In this document: positions 33,165 through 42,779 of the stretch, one piece after another
Position numbering within the stretch: the stretch's first letter is position 1
How the letters are laid out: each line of letters begins with the position of its first letter
Assembly (NCBI GenBank): GCA_012934845.2
Contig: WNNJ02001121.1
Span: 1-64,000 of the forward strand
Length of the DNA stretch: 64,000 bases
Direction of reading: 5' to 3'
Origin: Pomphorhynchus laevis
Taxonomy: Eukaryota; Acanthocephala; Palaeacanthocephala; Echinorhynchida; Pomphorhynchidae
The notes under the pieces: generated by a model
Seen by the model: only the letters and a program-made list of their open reading frames with translations
Told to the model about the DNA's origin: nothing
Database searches by the model: none
Translations under genes and position numbers: made by a program

Positions 33165-33985
33165 ATGATTAAGAACGAAGCACGTCGAATTGTTCGACTC
33201 TGCAGCGATCACGGAGCAATGATCAAACATCTTGACATGCTCGCAGGAGCATTGATAAAGCGTGGCTACCAGAGACGCCTAGTCTCCACCCTGATTAAGG
33301 GTTATTTGATTCCCCAGGAAGGGCGCACATCAAAAGATGTCCCTAGGACACGGGTGATAACCGACTATTGTCCCACACTAAGGTACTTCGGCACCGACGT
33401 AAGGAGGTTGATACATACGGTGAATAGCCAGACAGGGTCTAAGATAAGAGGCATAAAGGTCTACTACCGTTCTAGGCGCACGATTAAATCAGCGCGGGTG
33501 CGAAGCGATCTAAATTCGCGAGATAAGCAAGATCATTCGACAATCAGGTGTGAGGACAAGAGGTGTAAGTGCTGCCCTGCCATCAATGTGAGCAGTGAGA
33601 TTATAGAAAGTGCAACAGAGCAGCACTACGCAGCACTACAAGATCAAACAAAATGCATCCTGTAAAACAAAGGGAGTGGTGTATTTATGAACGTGTGAAA
33701 AGTGCCACGTACAGTACGTTGGTAGGACGAAACATGCGTTAAAAGATCCTCTCAACAAGAGAAGACACCACATTAAGATAGGGATGAGGGCAGACATGAT
33801 AGCTTCACATGTGATTAAAGAAGGAAATAATCACGATATGAGCTGCCAGATTCTCGATATCGTGGACAATGAGGCAGAACGAAGAGCGGTGGAGCAAAAG
33901 TGGATAGGAAAGCTCTACACCGACGTACAGCCGGGCCTCAATGACGATAAACACATTTACACATGGCGAGACGCAGGCTAACAAT
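33165..33985 (+). mobile_element. Canonical PLE: RT connection and C-terminal GIY-YIG endonuclease (broken)
   Basis: The first frame (33165-33665, 166 codons) holds the post-RT region with 'FGTDVRRLIHTVNSQTG', the 'YYRSRRTIKSARVRSDLN' block common to PLEs before the endonuclease, and a Cys cluster 'CEDKRCKCC'. Another frame (33784-33981, 65 codons) has the endonuclease end with 'EAERRAVEQKWIGKLYTD', including the likely catalytic Glu. Between them 'CEKCHVQYVGRT' corresponds to the YIG strand. GC content is higher than in the Naiad copies. The element is 5'-truncated with a few breaks and is bounded on the left by an inverted hammerhead motif. Confidence 0.8.
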
Positions 33986-34085
33986 TCTCGGTTTTGTTTC
34001 GTTTTTCTTTTGGCTGTATTCCTGACAAACAACTATACACCGCAAATTTGAAGGCACCAGAGCTCTACTCCATGCACGAAGTTGT

Positions 34086-34900
34086 ATGCCAAATAAAGTA
34101 AAACGGTTAGTTATTAAAAATGAAGTAATACGCATTAAAAAGATATGTTCAACGACTAGCGATTACAATACTAATATTTACAAACTGATTAAAGAATTAA
34201 AAGAACGTGGATACAGAATAAAACAAATTCAAAGACAAATACGGGAAGTAGACAGTATCTCGAGAGAAACTCTTTTGAAGAAGAAAACTAAAGAAAAAGC
34301 AAACCAAAACGAGTTTTATGCACAATTCACATACCATCCAGCGCTTAATAGATTACAAAATGATGTTGTAAAGGCATAAAAACCATCTTGATAATACTAG
34401 CAGTAAACGCATAAAGACGCCATAAATAGCTTTCAAAAAAAGAGAGAACTATTCTTAAGATAATTAACTCTAATCAAAAGTATCAATCAGGTGAAAGCAA
34501 ACCGTGCAATGATAAGAAGTGCAAGTGCTGTAAGGAAATGGAGATGTGCACTAAGTTTCATAATCCAAAAACAGAACTATTATATAAGAGGTAATTTCAA
34601 CTGCAAAAGCAAAGGTGTAGTTTACGCGTGTAAATGCATTGAATGTTCAGCAACCTATGTTGGTCAATAGGCGGACAGATGAACATAAGGGCTATTACCA
34701 GACGATCGGATATTGCTCATAAACGACTTAAAAACGATGGGGCAGCAAGACACTGCATTGAATATCCAGAACATCAGATGAAAACTACAATTCTTGACGG
34801 AAACATGGACGATACGAAAAAGCGAAAAAACCTATTTTGGATAGGTCAACTAATGGCAGATAAACAACTCAACACAGAGCATATATACCATTTACCCTAA
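34086..34900 (+). mobile_element. Second canonical PLE: RT end and GIY-YIG endonuclease (broken)
   Basis: The frame at 34086-34379 (97 codons) shows 'VIKNEVIRIKKICSTTSDYN' and 'LKERGYRIKQIQRQIREVDS', which align in type with the post-RT helix region of PLEs. A Cys-rich stretch 'CNDKKCKCCKEM' (about 34506-34545), a 'KGVVYACKCIECSATYVG' GIY-YIG start (about 34610-34665) and the end 'KKRKNLFWIGQLMADKQ' (34643-34900) follow. The hammerhead motif lies 80 bp downstream, marking the 3' terminal repeat. It differs in sequence from the copy at 33.2 kb, so it is a second family. Confidence 0.8.
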
Positions 34901-36060
34901 TAAGAAAATTGATCAAAACTCTTCCGGAGTCAATGTATATATACGTGTAATTTTCTAACTCACACAGAAGTGTTTTTGAAATCGTTGCTGAAGAAGGGTT
35001 ATCCGAAAGCTTTGAAATAAATTGTGTTTATTACATTATTATCACGATTTAAAATTAATATTATTATATATATCGTTGAGAATTGCTTTCGGGTCAAAAG
35101 TAACTATTTTATTGCGAACAATCCCCGAGAATACTAAGAACTTTATTTATTTGATATTTCGACTGTACTTAGCAGTCCTTTTCAATTGTAAGTAACTTTA
35201 ATCAACAACTTATTGTTGATTAAAGTTGACTTATTGTTGACTTAGTTATTAAAAAATAAATATTAATAAAAAATAAAGAAATAAATTGTGTTTATTACAT
35301 TATTATCACGATTTAAAATTAATATTATTATATATAATAACTAACTCAGCCTTTAATCTGATTAACTTCTGCATTTTAAAAAACAAATAATTAAATAATA
35401 ATGAATTATTATATTATTTTATTATGAAGTATATATCAGGTCAGCTAACTAATTCCACGTATTTTAAACTATATATAAATAAAAAAAGTGCTAAAATAAA
35501 ATAATTAATTAAATAATAAATAGTTAAATAATTATAAATAATTAATAATTATATTAGATTTTGTATAATTAACATTTATAAAGTTAAAATTTAAATTTGG
35601 AATTAAAAAATTCAATTTTTGTGAATCGACTAATAAAAGTTATATGGTGTATCAGAATAAAGATTAAAATTCATCAGAGGAACTGCTATGTTTTTATATT
35701 TCGGCTTCTATTCGACGATTCAACATAGCAGAGGTGCCAAATACATGCGAATGACGTATTTCCTTTGATATAATGTGACAAAGTAAATAAAATAAATAAA
35801 CTAAATAAATTATTTGTCGAAATAAGCAAACTTGTTTATTTTGACAAAAACACAAGTTCCATTATGAACTAATTCCTTTAAAAGTTAATCAATTGCAATA
35901 ATTATAGATATTTCAATTTTAAAATTTGTTACAAAATATGTATCTTCAGTTAAGTGATACAATTATTAGAAATGTGATCTGAAAAGAACTTTGTAAACAA
36001 TAAAATATTCACAGATATCATTAACCTGCATTTTAATACATTATATATCGAAAATTCACG
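34901..36060 (+). repeat. 1-kb dispersed block with filled site and long flanking duplication
   Basis: It starts at the PLE 3' end ('agtcaatgtatatatacgtg') and continues as in 21.1-22.2 kb. The roughly 195-bp insertion lies at about 35074-35230 and here is flanked by a 57-bp direct repeat (35016-35073 and 35279-35336, from 'aaattgtgtttattacatta'). An inverted diverged pLTR spans 35440-35770. Because the block begins inside PLE C3's terminal repeat, the dispersed block is probably the 3' part of that PLE family. Confidence 0.8.
34980..35022 (+). ncRNA. PLE hammerhead ribozyme motif
   Basis: CTGAAGA (34988-34994), an extra A, stem II GGG-tta-TCC, GAAAGCTT (35005-35012). Stem I is limited to a few wobble pairs. 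It is identical in core to the inverted motif at 7452-7494 and lies 80 bp after the endonuclease frame of the same element, as expected for a PLE pLTR. Confidence 0.6.
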
Positions 36061-37200
36061 GTTATTTTTTAATATTAATATATTTAATATGTAGCATTAA
36101 TTAAGTGATCTGAATTATAAGATTTATTTCGAAATTAATTCCAAAATTTTTAATTTAAATTGCCAAATCGTTTTATTGTGTAAATTATTTCCATTAAAAC
36201 TGTTTGAAATTTATATTTTAAATTTATATTTTAAATTTATTTTTTTAAATATTTTACGAGTTAAACCAATAAGTCAGAATTAATTCATTAATTTATTAAA
36301 AGTAGAAGCGATATGAACTTTAATTTATCAATTTTTTTTGATAACGACAGTTGTTCATAGAAAGTTGTTCATTTTTGTAATCTTTTCAAAATTAAAGTTT
36401 AATTTAAAAGAGACAGCTATACAATTCTAAGAAAAATTAAATTATGTTTTAGTTTTGATTTAAGACAATTTTAATGTTGGTAATTTTCGTAGTGGCATAT
36501 AAAACTATTGAGTAATTCACTTAACTTCATTCGCACTTTAGACAAGTCAAGAACTACGTATAAAATACGTAGTATTAGCTGATCTGATTAATCAAAACAA
36601 CCTGAATTTACTAGGCAACTTATTATGATAAGTTCTGTAGATTGCCCAAATAGTACAGTCAAAAAGATTGACTAACTAATCAAAGCACAAATCACAGGCT
36701 ATCAGTAATTTACAATAGCAATACATAAACGATTTGCTCTCGTTGCTAATTTGTAAAAAAACGGGATATAATTTAACAGAAAGCTATCTCTATGTATAGA
36801 TCAACAAAACAAGGATCTGTCGATACATGAATTTGACAATAGATAGCAATTTTATGGCCAAAAATATATAATCTTCCAGCAATTGTTAGCACCAATTTAT
36901 TATTAATTATTAGCGCATGTTAATATTATTTTTATTTGGCTACTTACAGCTGGCATCGTCGGAAACAAAACAAACAATTCGATCAATAAGCAAACACTAA
37001 TTGTTTTATACTTTGTAGCTACTGCAAACACCACCAGAAACAAAAACGGATAAATTTTAATGTACGTATTGATCCATTGAAAATATATCAAGATCAGATT
37101 TTGTAAGTTTAAAAAAATGTACAAGCACCAGTTTATCAATAATTTTAAATAAAATTTAAAATAATTAATATTTGTAATTTGGCATGAAGTGACTAACATG
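36061..37200. other. No recognised gene; AT-rich
   Basis: A minus-strand frame of 98 codons (36903-37199) is rich in Leu, Ile and Phe, as random AT-rich frames are, and has no motif. No repeat was matched except short pLTR-like words near 36540-36590. Confidence 0.3.
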
Positions 37201-37204
37201 AATC

Positions 37205-39672
37205 TTCAACGTTGCATTGAAGTCGTGCGAGGTTCCAAGTCAGTGGCCAACTGAGGTGGTGGTACCGATTTTTAAGAAATATGACCGAAGAGTATGTTCC
37301 AATTATCAGAGCATTACTCTTCTTAGCAAAACTGGTAAGCTATTCGCTAGGAATCTTGAGTTAACGATACGGCCTTCACTTGAGGGACAAATGCAAGAGG
37401 ATTTCTCGCTTTCGTTATGATTACGGCTTTTCTTCCTCCTCCATCACATGGTTTGCCTCATATCTATCCGACCGTTCCCTTGGCGTCCGTTCCAATTAAT
37501 CATCCTCCCCTCCCACCCCCTCTGTTGTGGGGACCCACAAGGTTCAGTCCTAAGACCCCTGATTTTCTCTCTTCTACTCGGATATATCTTTCCGTTTATC
37601 AAACCTTACTCCTTTAACGTCATGTAATACGCCGATGACATCCTCATTTATATTCATGCACCCACACATCGCATACACGATATCGTCATTTCTGCTTCCA
37701 ACTGTCTTTCTTCTATCTACGAATGTCTCCAATCTCCATATCGTTCTAAACCCCGACAAGTCCAAAATAATGTGGATCTTCCCCCGTAAACCAAACATAT
37801 CTCCTCCAACTGTATATTTTGACTCATCAATCATCCCCATAGTTCACAATCTCTGTCCGCTCGTCTAACTTAATTCTCAGTGACACCTGCCGTATCCGCC
37901 CCCTTATCCACTACCGTTCCTGTATGTCTCTTCTTTCATCACTTCTCTTCCCTAAAATCGATTACTGCCTTAGCCTTTTCGCCAATTCTCCAAAATCCAT
38001 AATCCTACCTCTACAACGAATAATCAACACCGCCGTTCGAGTGCTCCTACGTCTCCGTCGATTTAATCACACATCCACATATCTTGCCAAACTCTCCTGG
38101 CCTACCATCCACATCCGCATACAACTTCGCCTTCTCCTCGAAACTTTTCGTCTCATCGCTGTTGGCTGTCCATCGTTCATCAACCTCCTAATCTTAGACA
38201 ACACTCGTCCCACCTCTCTACCACTGCGTTCCCTTAATTCCCTCTTACTCTACGTTCCCAACTACTCTAGCAAATATGGTCTCCGATCCTTGATCGTCGC
38301 AGCCCCACTCGCCTAGAATCAGCTACAACTCGACATCCACCGCGCTCCCTCCTTTATTGCATTCAAATGCCACCTCCGTACCCACCTCCCCGAAACATGA
38401 TTTAGATTTTTGTTGTTGTAGTCATGTAAGCGTGCGTCGGCACGCATTTGCCACGTAAAAATAAATGTCTTTTAAGATGAACAATCCGGCATTCGTCCAG
38501 GTCGTGGAACTACGGATCAGCTCTTTACTCTCTCAACTATCCTTGAACGGTCTTGGGAGTTCGCTTAATCGATCTACATGTGTTTTGTAGATTTGGAAAA
38601 GGCGTTCGACCGAGTTCCGTAAGAGAGGTTATGGGAGGTAATAAGAAGTATGGAGTACCACACTATCTTCGGGTAGCTGTGGCTTCGCTGTATGAACAAA
38701 GTATGAGTTGTGATCGTGCTATAGGTAGGAAGTTTGAATCATTTCCAGTATGCGTTGGGCTTCGTCAGGGTTGTCCTTTGTCTCCACTTTTGTTCCTTGT
38801 TTACATGGACAAAATTTCGAGACGGGTTGCTCTGTCGGATGTCGGCCTTCAGTTCGATTCCATCAGGATACAATTTCTGCTTTTTGCAGATGACGTTGTT
38901 TAGTTGGCTTCTTGTCCTGAGGACTTACAATGCCTACTAGATCGATTCACGATGAAATGTCAAGCGGCAGGCATGTTGGTTAGGACCTCCAAGACTGTTT
39001 CTATGTGTTCGTCTCGGATTCAGGTGTCAATGTCAATTCAGATTGGGATAAAGGTTCTTCCTGGTGTGGAGGATTTCAGGTATCTTGGTGTATTGTTCTC
39101 GAGAGACGGCAGGAACATCAAGGAGATTGAGAAGGGAATTTGTGCATCGAACACAGCAATGTGTTCTTTATACAGGTATGTCGTTGTGAAGCGAGAGTTG
39201 AGTCTTCAGACAAAGCTTTCGGTTTACCACGCAATCTTCGTTCCCACCTTAACCTACGGTCGTGAGCTTTGGCTTATGACGAAAGGATAATATCTCGAAT
39301 ACCGGCGACCAATATGAGGTTCCTCCGCGGTATGGCCGGTCTTAGCCTTAGAAATAATGTTAGGAATTCGGTCATCCTGGATGGTTTCGGCGTAAAGTCG
39401 AGGCTTATCCACATCGAAGAAAGTCAGCTGAGGTGGCTAGGACACGTTCTGAGGATGTCTAGAGATCGCCTTCTTCGGAGGGTTTTCTAGGCCGGACTCT
39501 CTGGAAAGAGACCTCGAGGTAGACCTCGGTACAGGTGGAGATATCAAATCTCGAAGCTGGCAGAAGAACGCCTCGGGCTACCTGAAAGAGAACTCTGGTC
39601 TGTCGCCCAGGATCGCGATGTCTAGAGTAGTTTGATTCGTGCACTGCCTCCACGACCCGATACCCGGACCAT
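37205..39672 (+). mobile_element. LINE-B: RT to C-terminus, split by a LINE-A insertion
   Basis: The first part (37205-37398) reads 'VVVPIFKKYDRRVCSNYQSI' and 'LLSKTGKLFARNLE', the start of a non-LTR RT. It resumes at 38474 with 'IRPGRGTTDQLFTLSTILER', then 'CFVDLEKAFDRVP' (motif A), 'VGLRQGCPLSPLLFLVYMDK' (motif B), 'LLFADDVV' (motif C, about 38880-38903), 'VEDFRYLGVLFSRDGRNIKE', 'FVPTLTYGRELWLMTKG' and 'QLRWLGHVLRMSRDRLLRRV'. The type is familiar from fish and invertebrate LINEs with an AP-type endonuclease, which is missing here (5' truncation). A few stops and frame changes disrupt the frame, for example a stop just after FADDVV. Confidence 0.85.
37399..38473 (+). mobile_element. LINE-A copy nested in LINE-B (5'-truncated)
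   Basis: It starts 'ggatttctcgctttcgtta' and ends 'cacgtaaaaataaatgtctt' plus 'tt'. 'aaga' stands on both sides (37395-37398 and 38474-38477), a 4-bp target duplication. Peptides include 'PFIKPYSFNV', 'YADDILIYIHAPTHRIHDI', 'KIDYCLSLFANSPKSIILPL' and 'QRIINTAVRVLLRLRRFNHT' (37924-38316). The RT is interrupted by frame changes. The 3' UTR carries a stem-loop, gcgtgc/gcacgc at 38430-38445. Confidence 0.85.
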
Positions 39673-39689
39673 TGGTTGTTAGGAAAAAA

Positions 39690-40292
39690 ATTTCAACTCT
39701 TGGTGACGTAATATCAAATGCGAAAGAATTTTTATACAACCTTTTTAATTAATACGAATAGGAAATTATAAACCTGCATGATTTTTTACAAATTTCGTCG
39801 GGAAGCTTAACTCGGAATGCGCCTACCACAGACGCCTAGCTCCCAATGAGGCCTTTCGACCTTGGTCTACTCATCACTACAGGGTGGTCCCATCAGTGTG
39901 GCCCTTTAGCTACATAACTTCAACAGCACACGTGCTGCCCTGTAAAGCCACTACTTTAGCAAACCCTACAAGATGTAAGGCTGGTAACCGGTGGAGGAGC
40001 GTGCGCTTAGTGACTTCCATTCAGAGGTTTACTGGGGAGTTAGTATTCTCGAAGTTATGTAGCTACAGGGCTACACTGATGAGACTGCCCCATAGTGATC
40101 ATCAACTAAGGTCGAAACGCCCCCATTGGGAGCTAGGCGTCTGTGGTAGGCGCATTTCGGGTTAAGCTTCCCGACGAAATTTGTAAAAAAGCATGCAGGT
40201 TTATACTTTCCTGTTCGTGTTGATTAAAAAAGTTGTATTACAATTCTTTTGTAATTGATATTACGTCACCAAGAGTTAAAATTGAATTTTAT
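39690..40292. mobile_element. 600-bp element with long terminal inverted repeats
   Basis: Arms of about 230 bp (39690-39921 and 40053-40292) run from 'caactcttggtgacgtaat' inward through 'acaaatttcgtcgggaagct', 'acagacgcctagctcccaat' and 'gtagctacataactt'. They are about 85-90% alike by eye. The 130-bp centre has no coding capacity, so it is non-autonomous. The 93-codon frame at 39884-40165 crosses the centre and one arm and is not a gene. Just outside the right arm, 40290-40335 repeats the outer arm in part. Confidence 0.8.
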
Positions 40293-40780
40293 TAAAAAGT
40301 TGTATTGAAATTCTTTGGCATTGGAAAAAAAATTTTTTTTCTTGTCGAGAAATTGTTGTTGTTATTTATACATTTATATATGAAGTTTATGGTTAGTGTA
40401 TATTTATACATGTAATTATGTACATTTATATTATGTTAACATTTTGAATCCATAAATCCCTAAATCTGGGGTATTTTAATTTTGAATTTCGGATCGAATC
40501 AATCAAAGGTATCAATCAAAAAACGTAGAATTCGTTTCATATGAACACTGTTTTTTCTTATCATTTTTTTCTTTTCCAAAATATATAAAAATAAATTTGT
40601 TCTAATTGATTCTGATCCAAAATTGTAAATTCAAGTAATATATTAATTAATGTAATTGTGAAATGTACTAATTTATTAATTACTTATATAATTTAATTTA
40701 TTTTCAGCTATAAATGCTAAATCAAGTTTAATTTTAGAAAATCTAAAATTAGCTACAATCAACCAAAAATCAGATAGGGA
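40293..40780. other. No recognised gene; AT-rich
   Basis: Short A and T runs and diverged words shared with 32.8 kb ('atgaagtttatggtta' near 40380) hint at Naiad linker scraps. Nothing more is supported. Confidence 0.3.
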
Positions 40781-40950
40781 ATTCCTTACCTGATCACCTG
40801 CAATTTTCATCCTTACCCTTTTTTCAAAACCAACTACGTTCTATGCTTCTAAACGAAGAACTTATTCTCAATTTGTATCGTTTTTGTAGGCTTGTAAGCA
40901 CACAGTCTGTGTGAATTTGCCACATTAAAAAATTTTTCCAACCAAAAATG
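40781..40950 (+). mobile_element. LINE-A-related 3' tail
   Basis: 'aatttgtatcgtttttgtag' is followed by 'cttgtaagcacacagtctgt' and 'gtgaatttgccaca', then an A-rich end. This is the LINE-A 3' stem-loop (gcacacagtctgtgtg, 40898-40913) with other stem bases. The same tail lies inverted at 49.24 kb. It is a short 5'-truncated insertion. Confidence 0.6.
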
Positions 40951-41334
40951 TAGAGAGGAATTATTGTTCATAAATTTTCGATTGTTATCATAGTCCATTT
41001 AAAGTGGACTATGAAAAAATAAAATAAATATTTTTTCATTTCATATGAAAAATTTACGGACAAATCAAAATTTTTGTTATGCTTTTCAAAGCATAACAAA
41101 AAACATAACACTTGAAAAGGACTATTTCAATAATCGAAAATTTGTGAACAATAAGTTCTTATTTTATTATTCCTCTCGATAGTAAACACTAAATCCATAA
41201 TATCTGAGAATTGGGAATTAAGAAAGCTGCTATCAAAAGGATATAAATATAGATTAAATATCCATTTTCTTCTTTTATAAATAAAGTCTTTATAGAACGA
41301 AGAATAGTGTTTTTATTTAATACAACAAAACGTT

Positions 41335-41376
41335 ATGTCCAATATTTCGATAGCTAGTGCTATCATCCTCAGGAAA
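41335..41376 (-). ncRNA. PLE hammerhead ribozyme motif
   Basis: Minus strand: CTGAGGA, one T, stem II GATAGC-acta-GCTATC, then GAAATATT followed by 'ggacat'. Core boxes and a 6-bp stem II are intact, helix III is AUAU, and stem I is three weak pairs. Sequence to the left (41160-41335) matches the terminal repeat around the motif at 30.4 kb. Confidence 0.6.
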
Positions 41377-41439
41377 CTACAAAAATTACTAAAGTTGCCA
41401 TTTATACAAATTACAATAAAACATAGAAACAAACTTCAA

Positions 41440-41620
41440 AGAAAAACGTTACAAACACACACACTCACACGCATTCTATGCAAGGTTTTTTGTAAAAAAA
41501 GATCAAACTTCAAAGGAAAACACTACAAACACACACGCATTATATACGTGTAATATATATTATATATTACATTATAATGTATATATTATACATTATATAC
41601 GGTTTTTTTTATAAAAAAAA
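41440..41620 (+). repeat. Imperfect direct repeat, unit about 75 bp
   Basis: 'caaacttcaaag' with 'acaaacacacac' and a '(t)ttttgtaaaaaaa' end occurs twice; a third start is visible near 41628. An AT palindrome interrupts the second copy (41545-41600). It follows the hammerhead motif and may be part of the same PLE terminal repeat. Confidence 0.55.
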
Positions 41621-41929
41621 CAAATTTCAAACAACAAGAACCGCAACCAAGATTAAAAGGAAAAATATATTAAATTACTCAAAAAAAATATTAAAAATTA
41701 TAATAATGAAATAAAATAAATATTACGTAAAATTGATACCAAAAAAATCAAACAAATATAATTAACCAAGTTCAATAAGGATTACAACTAATTAAAAACT
41801 AATAGGAAATTTTCAAATTAAAATCAGATTTATTATTAGGTAAAATGTTATTCTTATTAATAAAATATGCCTTCAGTGGTTTTTATGGTGGTTCTATTCA
41901 CCACAAAGGCCACTCTTAATAAATTCTAT

Positions 41930-42540
41930 TCTATTTTATTAATTCCATGTGTCCATTTTGATTAAATGACGTTGTACAAGGAATTGGCAGAAGTAAACAA
42001 CTATATTATAATAATTCGGTTAAACGCAAGCCAAGAAGTGATATTAAAGTGAATATAAAAAAATATATGTATATAAATGAACAATTAGAAATATTAAAAC
42101 AACTTTTAAGAGATAATAGGCTAAAAGATCTTTATGTAAATATAAGAAGTTTTTCTAAAGATATCATATGTTCATTAAATCAAAAATTAATCAACGAATA
42201 TGATAGGCTAAGTTGTATAATAGACAGTTATTGTAATACAAAATACTATAATCGTACAATAAATGTGAATAACAACAAAAATATACTATAGACTATAATA
42301 ATATATATACTATAATAATTGTATAGATAACATAAATATGTGGAATTTTAACTAAAAATAAATTATATGATTCCTATAAGATGGAATCATATAGGATGTT
42401 ATAGGATGTTACCGCCATTAAGACGAAAATTTTGTAATTATAATGAAGAATTGAAATCAACGTGTAACGATAATATTAAAAACATTATTAGAAACATTAA
42501 TTTTGATAAAATAAATGATTAATAAACATTAATTCTAGAT
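41930..42540 (+). mobile_element. Naiad-like PLE: linker region (broken)
   Basis: It starts near 'aatgacgttgtacaaggaat', which also occurs at the endonuclease-linker joint at 10.62 kb. The frame 42049-42291 reads 'EQLEILKQLLRDNRLKDLYV' and 'EYDRLSCIIDSYCNTKYYN', and further on 'LPPLRRKFCNYNEELKSTCN' (42410-42470) matches the linker at 32.6-33.0 kb. The CxC is not present at the end. The RT does not follow here; the DNA runs into LINE-D. Confidence 0.7.
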
Positions 42541-42779
42541 TATGTAAGCATAATCTAGAATTAGATTATGTGAATTAAAAATAGTGAATTAAAAATGCTA
42601 TCAAATGGGTATAAATATAATAGCATTGTTATTATTAATTAATATTTTTTGGTTATATTTCATAATTATTCGAAAAATACACATTTCACTGTATTTAATA
42701 TACAATAATATACAATAACTATAATATGAGAAATTTTATTTTCCTCACTTCCGCTTGTAAGCGATGGAGGTAGAAAATA

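Noticed and set aside
36903-37199. 98-codon minus-strand frame that could look like a membrane protein
   Set aside because: The hydrophobic content is what AT-rich DNA gives by chance; no signal, no repeat copy and no neighbour supports it.
39884-40165. 93-codon frame in the inverted-repeat element
   Set aside because: It runs from the centre into one arm, so its sequence is dictated by the arm; no transposase motif.
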